Assembly (NCBI RefSeq): GCF_016744175.1
Contig: NZ_JADGEV010000004.1
Span: 94,089 to 140,831, forward strand
Origin: Neptunomonas sp.
GTDB taxonomy: Bacteria; Pseudomonadota; Gammaproteobacteria; Pseudomonadales; Balneatricaceae
Length of the DNA stretch: 46,743 nt
Direction: 5' to 3'
The notes below the pieces were generated by a model, which did not search any database, was not told where the DNA came from, and was given only the letters and a program-made list of their open reading frames with translations. Shown one piece after another: positions 7,538-15,004 of this stretch (position 1 is the stretch's first letter; each line of letters begins with the position of its first letter). The translations under genes were made by a program, and so were the position numbers.

Positions 7538-9166
7538 ATGAGAAGCAAAGACTACCAGTCTTTTTATGACAGCTTTACTCCAGCATTCATCGAAGAGAAG
7601 CTAATAGGCAATCTTGGAGATGGTTTTAATGTATGTGAAGAAGTATGTGACCGCTGGGCAGCTTCTGACCGTGTTGGGTTATTCTATGAAGGTCTAAATT
7701 CCTCTTCGAGCCAACATACGTATGAAGAGTTACAATCTGAATCAGCTAAGTTTGCTAACTTCTTACACGCTCAGGGTATTAGAAAAGGTGACCGAGTTGC
7801 TGCTCTGTTATCGAGAACGCCCGATTTAATGATCGTGATTCTGGGTACTTTACGCGCAGGCGCTGTGTACCAGCCTCTTTTTACAGAGTTTACCTCAGGT
7901 GCTATCGCTTATCGCCTAAGCACGGCGGATACCAAACTAATTGTTACCGATGCTAACAATCGAAGTAAATTAGATTCAGTCAAACATTGCCCTACAATTT
8001 TAATGACGGGAGCGGCAAGAGAAGGAGATATGTCATTTTCTGCTGAGCTTTCAAGGCAATCAGACATATTTGAGCCGGTGCGCATTAGTGCTCATGAGCC
8101 ATTCTTACAAATGTTTACATCCGGAACTGTAGGTAAAGCTAAGGGCGTGGCCGTTCCTGCTCGCGCGATTCTATCTTTCTACGTGTATATGAAATATGCC
8201 ATTGGCTTACGCTCCGACGATGCATATTGGAATGTGGCGGACCCTGGTTGGGCCTATGGATTGTATTATTCGGTTATTGGCCCATTGTTGCTCGGTAATG
8301 GTACTCATTTTAATGAAAACTTTGTTACCCCTGAATCTACTTTTAAAATGATCCGTAAATACGGGATTACAAATTTTTCTGCTTCCCCCACTATTTATCG
8401 AATGCTCATGGCTAATGACAGGACATTGGCTGAGCATGGGTGTTTAGAGCTTCGTGTAGCGAGTAGTGCGGGTGAGCCTCTTAATCCCGCATTGAATGCT
8501 TGGTCTAAGCGTCGTTTGGGATGTTCTGTAATGGATCACTATGGTCAGACCGAAACGGGTATGTCGTGTTGTAATTATATTGATATTAAGCAGCCTTGTT
8601 TTCGCACTGGATCAATGGGGTTCTCTTTGCCAGGGCACAGGATGGTAGTGTTAGATACGCATTATGAAGAAGTTAATAAGCATGAGTTTGGGCAGCTCGC
8701 AGTGGATGTTAAACAGTCTCCACTGTTCTTTTTCCAAGGGTATACATGGAATGAAAAACAGCCCTTTAAAGGGCGTTATTATTTGACGGGAGATGTTGCT
8801 GTTAGTCACGGAGATGGAAGCTACTCTTTCGTTGGGCGAGATGACGATATCATTACAACCGCTGGCTATCGTGTAGGGCCTACTAATATAGAAAGTTCAT
8901 TGTTAGAGCATGAAGCGGTGGCCGAATCGGGTGTTATCGGCAAGCCAAATACTTCTTATGGTGCAATTATCAAGGCTTATGTCGTGCTTAAGCAACATTT
9001 TAAACCTTCCCTCGAATTGGAAAGAGACTTAAAGCAGATAGTTTGCGAGTGCTTATCATCTCACCACTTGCCCTGTGAAATTGAGTTTTTTAGCGAACTT
9101 CCTAAAACGGCAAGTGGAAAAATTCAGCGTTTCATACTGCGTAATCATGCACGCGATGAGATTTAA
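7538..9166 (+). CDS. AMP-forming acyl-CoA synthetase/ligase
   Basis: This 542-aa ANL-superfamily adenylating enzyme activates a carboxylic acid to its CoA thioester via an acyl-AMP. It shows the P-loop-like T-S-G-T-V-G-K-A-K-G (about residue 197), an aromatic A4 region W-N-V-A-D-P-G-W-A-Y-G-L, the Y-G-Q-T-E-T A5 motif, the Y-L-T-G-D A7 motif, and the terminal P-K-T-A-S-G-K-I-Q-R with the catalytic lysine. The A4 pattern resembles the acetyl-CoA-synthetase-like or medium-chain (ACSM-like) group. It lies 54 nt after the racemase gene in the same operon and probably makes the racemase substrate. The acid is not predictable from sequence. Confidence 0.88.
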   Translation: MRSKDYQSFYDSFTPAFIEEKLIGNLGDGFNVCEEVCDRWAASDRVGLFYEGLNSSSSQHTYEELQSESAKFANFLHAQGIRKGDRVAALLSRTPDLMIVILGTLRAGAVYQPLFTEFTSGAIAYRLSTADTKLIVTDANNRSKLDSVKHCPTILMTGAAREGDMSFSAELSRQSDIFEPVRISAHEPFLQMFTSGTVGKAKGVAVPARAILSFYVYMKYAIGLRSDDAYWNVADPGWAYGLYYSVIGPLLLGNGTHFNENFVTPESTFKMIRKYGITNFSASPTIYRMLMANDRTLAEHGCLELRVASSAGEPLNPALNAWSKRRLGCSVMDHYGQTETGMSCCNYIDIKQPCFRTGSMGFSLPGHRMVVLDTHYEEVNKHEFGQLAVDVKQSPLFFFQGYTWNEKQPFKGRYYLTGDVAVSHGDGSYSFVGRDDDIITTAGYRVGPTNIESSLLEHEAVAESGVIGKPNTSYGAIIKAYVVLKQHFKPSLELERDLKQIVCECLSSHHLPCEIEFFSELPKTASGKIQRFILRNHARDEI

Positions 9167-9199
9167 TGTGAACTGTTGGTTACAAGTTAGGAGAACAGT

Positions 9200-9634
9200 A
9201 TGAGTCCTTCATTTATTGAAGCCAAGCGAGTTTTTGACAGCGCCCCTTTCATCACATCATTGGGATGCCATCTAGATAAGTTAGATAAGGGCGTTTGTCA
9301 CAGCCACATAGGACTAAATAAGATGCATCAGCAGCAGGATGGCTACGTGCATGCAGGAGTACAAGCAACATTAGCAGATCACACAGCAGGAACTGCCGCC
9401 GTTACTTTAATAGAAGAAGGGCAGCGAGTACTAACAGCTGAATTCAAAATAAATTTATTACGTGCAGCTCAGGGAGGGCAGCTAATTTGTCGTAGTAGTG
9501 TACTGAAGCCGGGAAGAATGTTGATTATTGCTGAGTCTGAAATATACACAAAGAAAGTAGGTAGTGGAGATGATGATAGCTCTCTAGTTTTAGTAGCCAA
9601 AGCTACAGTCACATTAGCTGTTACCAATAAATAA
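9200..9634 (+). CDS. PaaI-type hotdog thioesterase 1
   Basis: This 144-aa single hotdog-fold protein has the PaaI thioesterase core H-A-G-V-Q-A-T-L-A-D-H-T-A-G (about residues 52-65), where the Asp in L-A-D is the presumed catalytic acid. It probably hydrolyses acyl-CoA or aryl-CoA thioesters, releasing CoA from dead-end intermediates. A GGAG ribosome site lies before the ATG. It is the third gene of the operon and is followed 16 nt later by a second hotdog gene. The two are divergent in sequence, so this is not a recent duplication. Confidence 0.85.
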   Translation: MSPSFIEAKRVFDSAPFITSLGCHLDKLDKGVCHSHIGLNKMHQQQDGYVHAGVQATLADHTAGTAAVTLIEEGQRVLTAEFKINLLRAAQGGQLICRSSVLKPGRMLIIAESEIYTKKVGSGDDDSSLVLVAKATVTLAVTNK

Positions 9635-9650
9635 ACAGCGGGGCCCTTTA

Positions 9651-10070
9651 ATGACACAAGTAATGAATTTTGATGAGATGCAAGCCTTCTTAGCTGAACA
9701 GTTCCCACAAGGTGATCAGTATGGAGTACTGGAAAACTTAGGTGATGGTTGGGCAGAAATGCGCCTACCTATTGATGAGCAACACTTGCGTCCTGGAGGA
9801 ACCGTGTCAGGTCCTGCAATGATGGCGTTAGCTGATGTGGCTATGTATGCCGCATTACTCAGTCGAATAGGGCCTGTTGCATTAGCCGTTACTATCAATT
9901 TGAATATTAATTTTCTACGTCGCCCAAAAGCTGACATGGACATTATAGCAAGAGCTGAAACATTAAAGGTCGGCAAACGACTTGGTGTAGGGGAAGTGTA
10001 TATCACCTCTCGGGGTGAAAATGACCCGGTAGCACATGTCACCCTTACTTATTCAATTCCGGAGCAGTAA
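9651..10070 (+). CDS. PaaI-type hotdog thioesterase 2
   Basis: This 139-aa hotdog-fold protein has a thioesterase core R-P-G-G-T-V-S-G-P-A-M-M-A-L-A-D-V-A (about residues 46-63), in which S-G-P replaces the usual H-A-G while A-L-A-D keeps the acidic residue. The strand N-L-N-I-N-F-L-R-R-P is also typical of the family. It is predicted to hydrolyse CoA thioesters and could form a heteromer with the neighbouring hotdog protein. A candidate ribosome site (GCGGGG) precedes the ATG, and the stop is only one base before the next gene, indicating translational coupling. Confidence 0.83.
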   Translation: MTQVMNFDEMQAFLAEQFPQGDQYGVLENLGDGWAEMRLPIDEQHLRPGGTVSGPAMMALADVAMYAALLSRIGPVALAVTINLNINFLRRPKADMDIIARAETLKVGKRLGVGEVYITSRGENDPVAHVTLTYSIPEQ

Positions 10071-10071
10071 C

Positions 10072-10866
10072 ATGACAGTGTTTTGGAGTAACCAGTTATT
10101 GGAGATGGGTCACGGGGTAACGCTTTCAATCCGCCTTGGTAAGCATGTAGAGTCGCATTCAGACCGGCCAACGTTGATTCTTCTACATGAAGCGCTAGGT
10201 TGTATTGCCATGTGGAAAGATATTCCTGAGCAGCTTGCGGCTGAAACAGGATGTGATGTTGTCGTTTATGAGCGTCAAGGATATGGTCTATCTTCAACGA
10301 TAACCTTGCCTAGAGATGATGACTACCTAGTTGAAGAGGGAGAGGTATGGTTACCTCGATTGGTCGATAAGTTAGAACTAAATTCCGTTATCCTCATCGG
10401 TCATAGTGATGGTGGATCTGTTGCTTTGATTGGTGCTGCTACCTTGGCGAGTAAAGTAAAAGGGGTAGTGACTGAAGCTGCACATATATATATAGATCAT
10501 CTGACGACTGCGGGTATAAAAGAGGCTGTTGAGCGTTATAAAAATTCCAACTTGAAAGATAAGCTTGCAAGATACCATGGAGAGCGAACTGATCTACTGT
10601 TCCGAGCTTGGCATGAAACATGGTTAAGGAAACGTAAGTTTCCTATGAATTTTCGACCATGGTTGTCTCGTATAGAATGTCCTGCACTCATTATTCAGGG
10701 GCAGGATGATTGCTATGGTGTTCCGGAGCAAGTAAGTGATATTTGCAAAGGAATTGGGGCAAGGGCAGAGCCGCTTTTCTTGCCAAAGTGTGGTCATGTT
10801 CCACACTTTGAGGCAAGAGAAAGCATGATCTCTGCCGTTGTTGATTTTGTGAGTGACAATAGCTAA
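10072..10866 (+). CDS. Alpha/beta-fold hydrolase
   Basis: This 264-aa alpha/beta hydrolase has the nucleophile elbow G-H-S-D-G-G (about residue 105), an oxyanion-side H-E-A-L-G after strand 3, an acid in Q-G-Q-D-D, and the catalytic histidine in C-G-H-V-P-H-F-E. This completes a Ser-Asp-His triad. I use the ATG at 10072, one base after the preceding stop and with GGAG in the right place, rather than an upstream ORF extension. It is the last gene of the five-gene operon. It may cleave an ester or C-C bond of the pathway substrate. It ends 25 bp from the convergent response regulator gene, with no obvious terminator. Confidence 0.85.
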   Translation: MTVFWSNQLLEMGHGVTLSIRLGKHVESHSDRPTLILLHEALGCIAMWKDIPEQLAAETGCDVVVYERQGYGLSSTITLPRDDDYLVEEGEVWLPRLVDKLELNSVILIGHSDGGSVALIGAATLASKVKGVVTEAAHIYIDHLTTAGIKEAVERYKNSNLKDKLARYHGERTDLLFRAWHETWLRKRKFPMNFRPWLSRIECPALIIQGQDDCYGVPEQVSDICKGIGARAEPLFLPKCGHVPHFEARESMISAVVDFVSDNS

Positions 10867-10891
10867 AAACTAACGCTCAAGTGGTAATGAT

Positions 10892-11506
10892 CTAAGCAAC
10901 ATTAAGACGATTCGCCTGTTGAACAAGATCAGGTAAGCTTGATGCTCTCATCTTGCTCATTACTCGTGCCCGATGAACCTCAACAGTTTTCGGGCTAATG
11001 CCTAATGTCTCAGCAATTTCGCGATTAGATTTACCACTGACAACTAACGCCATGACCTCTTTCTCACGTTTGCTAAGAGAGTCATAATTTGTACGGGACT
11101 GAGTGAGGGCGATATTATCTTTAAACATCTCAGTAGCACGCTGTAGGCCAAGTTCAACAAGCCTTAATAATACTTCATCATCGAATGGCTTTTCGATGAA
11201 GTCTAGTGCCCCGTTTTTCATAGCATTGACAGCCATGGGTATATCACCGTGGCCACTAATGACGATAATCGGAAGTTTAATTCCTCGCTCAATCATAATT
11301 TGCTGGAGGGCTAATCCATTGATTTCAGGCATACGCACATCAAGGAGCATACAGCCCATATCGCCATCATATCGATTTAAGAAATCTTGAGCAGAATTAA
11401 ATCCGATCACATGAAAATTATCGGATTCAAGTAACCACTTCATTGAATCTCTAAAGTCATTATCATCATCAACGATAAATACTGTACCACTTGCTCTTTG
11501 AGTCAT
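10892..11506 (-). CDS. FixJ/LuxR-type response regulator
   Basis: This 204-aa regulator has an N-terminal receiver domain (D-D-D acidic cluster at about 13-15, phosphoacceptor Asp56 in L-L-D-V-R-M-P, conserved Ser and Lys in V-I-S-G-H and I-E-K-P-F) and a C-terminal LuxR/GerE helix-turn-helix (L-S-K-R-E-K-E-V ... S-N-R-E-I-A-E-T-L-G-I-S-P-K-T-V-E-V-H). Its start overlaps the kinase stop by one base (TAATG), so the two are translationally coupled and surely cognate. Likely targets are the acyl-CoA genes on either side, but that is inference from position. Confidence 0.92.
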   Translation of the reverse strand: MTQRASGTVFIVDDDNDFRDSMKWLLESDNFHVIGFNSAQDFLNRYDGDMGCMLLDVRMPEINGLALQQIMIERGIKLPIIVISGHGDIPMAVNAMKNGALDFIEKPFDDEVLLRLVELGLQRATEMFKDNIALTQSRTNYDSLSKREKEVMALVVSGKSNREIAETLGISPKTVEVHRARVMSKMRASSLPDLVQQANRLNVA

Positions 11507-13026
11507 TAACTTGTCCTTACCGGAACTTTAAAATGAAATTGAGTACCGTTTTTTCCATCACTTTCAGCCCATAGTTGTCCGCCATGAGTTTCAATAATTG
11601 TTTGTGAAATCGCCAAGCCCATTCCTAAACCTGTCGATTTAGACGTGATAAAAGGTTCAAAAAGTGTTTCTAGTCCCTGTTCTGAAATTCCGTTACCTTC
11701 ATCTTTAACAGAAATATAAATATATCCATTTGTGTGCTTGGTTGTAATAATCACTGGTCGGTATGTTTTCTCACACTCGTTATAAGCTTCAATAGCATTA
11801 CGTACTAAATTTAATAATACCTGTTCAATTTGAATTTTGTCAGCCAGAAGCTGCGGATCTTCAGGGTCTAATTCAAAATTAAAGGTAATATTATAGTCGC
11901 TTGCTTCTTGATTAAGGAAGCCAATTACATCGACACAAGAATCATTTACAAAGAATTCCACTCTTTGGAACTCTGTTCTTTTTACAAAGCTACGCATTCG
12001 TTTAACTATTTCTGCTGCGCGTTTTGCTTGTTTAGTGATCAGTTGCATTGAGTGTGCTATTTGAGGGAGATTCGATTCAGAAGAGCCTTCTTCAAGACGT
12101 CTTAAACTGCCTCTACAATAATTAAGAATCGCTGCCAGTGGCTGATTAATTTCATGGGCAAGCCCTGTTGCCATTTCACCCACAGAAAGTAAGCGAGACA
12201 TATGGGCCATCTCAAGCTGCTGGCGTTTTGCGTTTTCTTCTGCGCGGCGCTTTAGCGTAATATCACGACCAATAATTGAGTAATATTCAACCTGCATGTT
12301 TTCCGTGCTATTTCGGTGTGCAATTACTTCTCGAATTTCGGCCGTTCTATTGTGGTTTTCAGGCATTTTTATAGGCACACTTCCGTACCAGGTGCCGTGT
12401 TGGGCTGCGTGGTTTAGAGCATCTTGAACCAATGTATTAAAAATATCATCTTCAAATATTTGGTCGAGATAGAAAACGACTAAATTTTCTTTTTCACTGC
12501 CAAGAGTCCTATAAGCAGACTCGTTTAAGTAGGTGAGTTGCATAGATTCATGATTGCAAAACATAATCAAATCGCTTGATGCCTCAACAACACGGGCCAA
12601 GCGGCGTATGGCTTTTTGAGCCATTTCTCGTTCGGTAACATCACGTGAAACACAGATAATTTCGACGGGAACGCCTTCATTATCGCGAATGGTTTTGCTC
12701 GTTGTTTCTAGCCATATATAGTGTCCTTCTTTATGCCGGTATCTGTAAGTATTGGTGTACATTCCTCGGCGATAGTGAACACTTTCTGCTCTTTTTAATA
12801 AATTATCGGCATCTTCTGGGTGGAAAAGATCATAGCCTTTCATGCCAATTATCTCTTCTACGGTGTAGCCTAAAACACCTTCTACAGCAGGATTTACATC
12901 AATATAAACCCATTCAGAAGTGGCTGTGTGTCGAGAGATCATGTCCGTAGATTGTTCTGCGAGTAAACGGTATCTATCAGCTTCTTCCCGATACTTTCTA
13001 AGGTCATGTGGGCTGCTTTCGTGCAT
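11506..13026 (-). CDS. PAS-PAS sensor histidine kinase (FixL-like)
   Basis: This 506-aa soluble kinase has two PAS domains (about residues 15-135 and 140-262), a HisKA domain with phosphoacceptor His291 in G-L-A-H-E-I-N-Q-P-L, and a HATPase domain with the N box (L-V-R-N-A-I-E-A), G1 (D-E-G-N-G-I) and G2 (G-L-G-M-G-L). There are no membrane segments, so it senses a cytoplasmic cue such as a CoA ester, redox state or small acid. The first PAS has no obvious heme motif that I can confirm. It is divergent from the acyl-CoA ligase gene at 13220 and cotranscribed with the response regulator. Confidence 0.92.
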   Translation of the reverse strand: MHESSPHDLRKYREEADRYRLLAEQSTDMISRHTATSEWVYIDVNPAVEGVLGYTVEEIIGMKGYDLFHPEDADNLLKRAESVHYRRGMYTNTYRYRHKEGHYIWLETTSKTIRDNEGVPVEIICVSRDVTEREMAQKAIRRLARVVEASSDLIMFCNHESMQLTYLNESAYRTLGSEKENLVVFYLDQIFEDDIFNTLVQDALNHAAQHGTWYGSVPIKMPENHNRTAEIREVIAHRNSTENMQVEYYSIIGRDITLKRRAEENAKRQQLEMAHMSRLLSVGEMATGLAHEINQPLAAILNYCRGSLRRLEEGSSESNLPQIAHSMQLITKQAKRAAEIVKRMRSFVKRTEFQRVEFFVNDSCVDVIGFLNQEASDYNITFNFELDPEDPQLLADKIQIEQVLLNLVRNAIEAYNECEKTYRPVIITTKHTNGYIYISVKDEGNGISEQGLETLFEPFITSKSTGLGMGLAISQTIIETHGGQLWAESDGKNGTQFHFKVPVRTS

Positions 13027-13110
13027 ATTTATCTCTTGGTTTGTATATGCTGCGTATATGACTGAATATAGTATGACTTTAGGCTAGGTTGTGTAATAAG
13101 GGAAATTGCG

Positions 13111-13128
13111 TATCATTAATCGATGATA
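13111..13128. promoter_or_regulatory. Inverted repeat in kinase/ligase divergent region
   Basis: TATCAT at 13111-13116 and ATGATA at 13123-13128 form a 6-bp-arm inverted repeat with a 6-bp spacer. It lies between the divergent kinase and ligase genes, 92 bp upstream of the ligase start. It is a plausible site for the adjacent response regulator, but a 6-bp arm can arise by chance. Confidence 0.3.
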
Positions 13129-13219
13129 GGGGTTTATGCTTATCTTTAGTTGAATTAATGCATTGATGAAGCGGTAAATTTTTAAGTGTATCTAACTCAC
13201 AGAGAGTAAAGGGAAAATA

Positions 13220-14854
13220 ATGTCAAACAATAACCACAATCCTTACATTATGGGTCTTGATAAGAATGAAGCTAATTATTCTGCATTGAGCCCTTTATCT
13301 TTCATACAGCGTTCTGCGAGTGTTTACCCAAACCATTTAGCTGTTGTTCACCAAGACACAAGGCGAACGTGGTCAGAGACTTATAAGCGTACCGTTAAAC
13401 TAGCAAGCGCACTGACAAAAAATGGGATTAAGAAAGGCGAGACTGTTGCCTTTATGGCGCCTAATATCCCCGAACTTTTTGAAGCACATTTTGGTGTGCC
13501 AATGGCTGGCGCTGTTCTTAATGCATTAAACACCCGTCTGGACGCTGAAGCACTTGCCTTTATTCTCCAGCATGGCGAAGCCAAAATTATTTTTGTTGAT
13601 CGTGAATTTTCCGAAGTGATCTCTCGTGCAGTAAAAATGATTCAGCATAAACCTGTCGTTATTGATATTGATGATTTGTATTATGAAGGTGGTGAGCTGA
13701 TAGGCTCAATGGACTATGAAGCTTTTATTTCACAAGGTGACGAAAACTTTAACTGGTCTTTGCCTGAAGACGAATGGGATGCGATAACCTTAAATTATAC
13801 TTCAGGCACAACGGGCAACCCTAAAGGTGTGGTTTATCATCATCGTGGCGCTTACTTAAATGCTGTCAGTAACCTGATTTCATGGAATATGGGTTCTCAT
13901 CCTTCTTACCTGTGGACACTACCAATGTTCCATTGTAACGGGTGGTGCTTTCCTTGGGGGCTTGCTGCTTGTGCCGGTATTAGCGTTTGTCTACGGCATG
14001 TTCGCGCTGACGATATCTATGATGCTATTCGTAAAGATAAAGTTAATCACTTTTGCGGTGCGCCGATCGTTTTGAATATGCTGAATAATGCACCTGATGA
14101 AATGAAAGCAGATATTCATCATGAAGTTAAAGTAATGACAGCTGGGGCACCGCCTCCGGCATCTGTTATTCAAGGCATGGAAGAAATGGGCTTTAACGTG
14201 ACTCATGTATATGGATTGACTGAAACTTATGGACCGTCAGTGGTTTGTGCGTGGCATGATGAGTGGGATGAAAAAACCATAGAAGAGAAATCTCGCCTGA
14301 AGTCACGACAGGGCGTTAAAGTGCCTATGCAGGAAGACTTAATGGTGGCTCACCCTGAAACACTTGAGCCAGTACCACAAGATGGTACCACCATTGGTGA
14401 GATATTCATGCGTGGAAACCTAGTGATGAAAGGCTATTTGAAAAACCCATCGACAACAGATGAGGCTTTTGAGGGTGGTTGGTTACACTCGGGTGACTTA
14501 GCGGTATGGCATGCTGATGGATATATTGATATTAAAGATCGCTCTAAAGATATCATTATTTCTGGTGGAGAGAACATCTCTAGTGTTGAGGTTGAAGACG
14601 TACTTTATCGTCACCGCTCTATCATGGAGGCGGCCGTTGTCGCGCAACAAGATGAGAAGTGGGGGGAAGTGCCGTGTGCTTTTGTAAAGGTTAAGGAAGG
14701 CGAAGAAATTACCGCCGAAGAAGTCATCGCTTTTTGTCGAGATAATATGGCGCGATTTAAAGCGCCAAAGAAAATTGTCTTTGGTGATCTTCCTAAAACA
14801 TCAACGGGGAAAATTCAAAAGTTCTTATTACGGGATCAAGCAAACGAGAAGTAA
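13220..14854 (+). CDS. DmdB-like medium/short-chain acyl-CoA ligase
   Basis: This 544-aa AMP-forming acyl-CoA ligase has T-S-G-T-T-G-N-P-K-G (about 194-203), the P-M-F-H-C-N-G-W segment, Y-G-L-T-E-T-Y-G, W-L-H-S-G-D, the I-I-S-G-G-E-N-I-S-S hinge region and the terminal P-K-T-S-T-G-K-I-Q-K. This pattern is typical of the group containing DmdB (3-methylmercaptopropionyl-CoA ligase) and plant-type acyl-activating enzymes for short or medium acids. Whether the acid is methylmercaptopropionate, butyrate or another acid cannot be told. The AAAGGGA ribosome site is good. A strong terminator follows. Divergence from the two-component genes suggests control by them. Confidence 0.88.
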   Translation: MSNNNHNPYIMGLDKNEANYSALSPLSFIQRSASVYPNHLAVVHQDTRRTWSETYKRTVKLASALTKNGIKKGETVAFMAPNIPELFEAHFGVPMAGAVLNALNTRLDAEALAFILQHGEAKIIFVDREFSEVISRAVKMIQHKPVVIDIDDLYYEGGELIGSMDYEAFISQGDENFNWSLPEDEWDAITLNYTSGTTGNPKGVVYHHRGAYLNAVSNLISWNMGSHPSYLWTLPMFHCNGWCFPWGLAACAGISVCLRHVRADDIYDAIRKDKVNHFCGAPIVLNMLNNAPDEMKADIHHEVKVMTAGAPPPASVIQGMEEMGFNVTHVYGLTETYGPSVVCAWHDEWDEKTIEEKSRLKSRQGVKVPMQEDLMVAHPETLEPVPQDGTTIGEIFMRGNLVMKGYLKNPSTTDEAFEGGWLHSGDLAVWHADGYIDIKDRSKDIIISGGENISSVEVEDVLYRHRSIMEAAVVAQQDEKWGEVPCAFVKVKEGEEITAEEVIAFCRDNMARFKAPKKIVFGDLPKTSTGKIQKFLLRDQANEK

Positions 14855-14868
14855 TTCTCGGTAGTTTT

Positions 14869-14896
14869 AAAAAACGACCTTCGGGTCGTTTTTTTT
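14869..14896 (+). terminator. Rho-independent terminator after acyl-CoA ligase
   Basis: A CGACC-UUCG-GGUCG hairpin with the extra-stable UUCG tetraloop (14875-14888) is flanked by A6 (14869-14874) and an eight-T run (14889-14896). This is a textbook bidirectional-looking terminator. Confidence 0.93.
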
Positions 14897-15004
14897 GGCT
14901 TATAATTAGATATTGATAGAGCGGATTACTCATTTTTAATGGTATAGCATGTCTGCGGCTATCTCTTTTTTGCAATAATTTGTTTAATTCTGAGGGTGTA
15001 TTCC

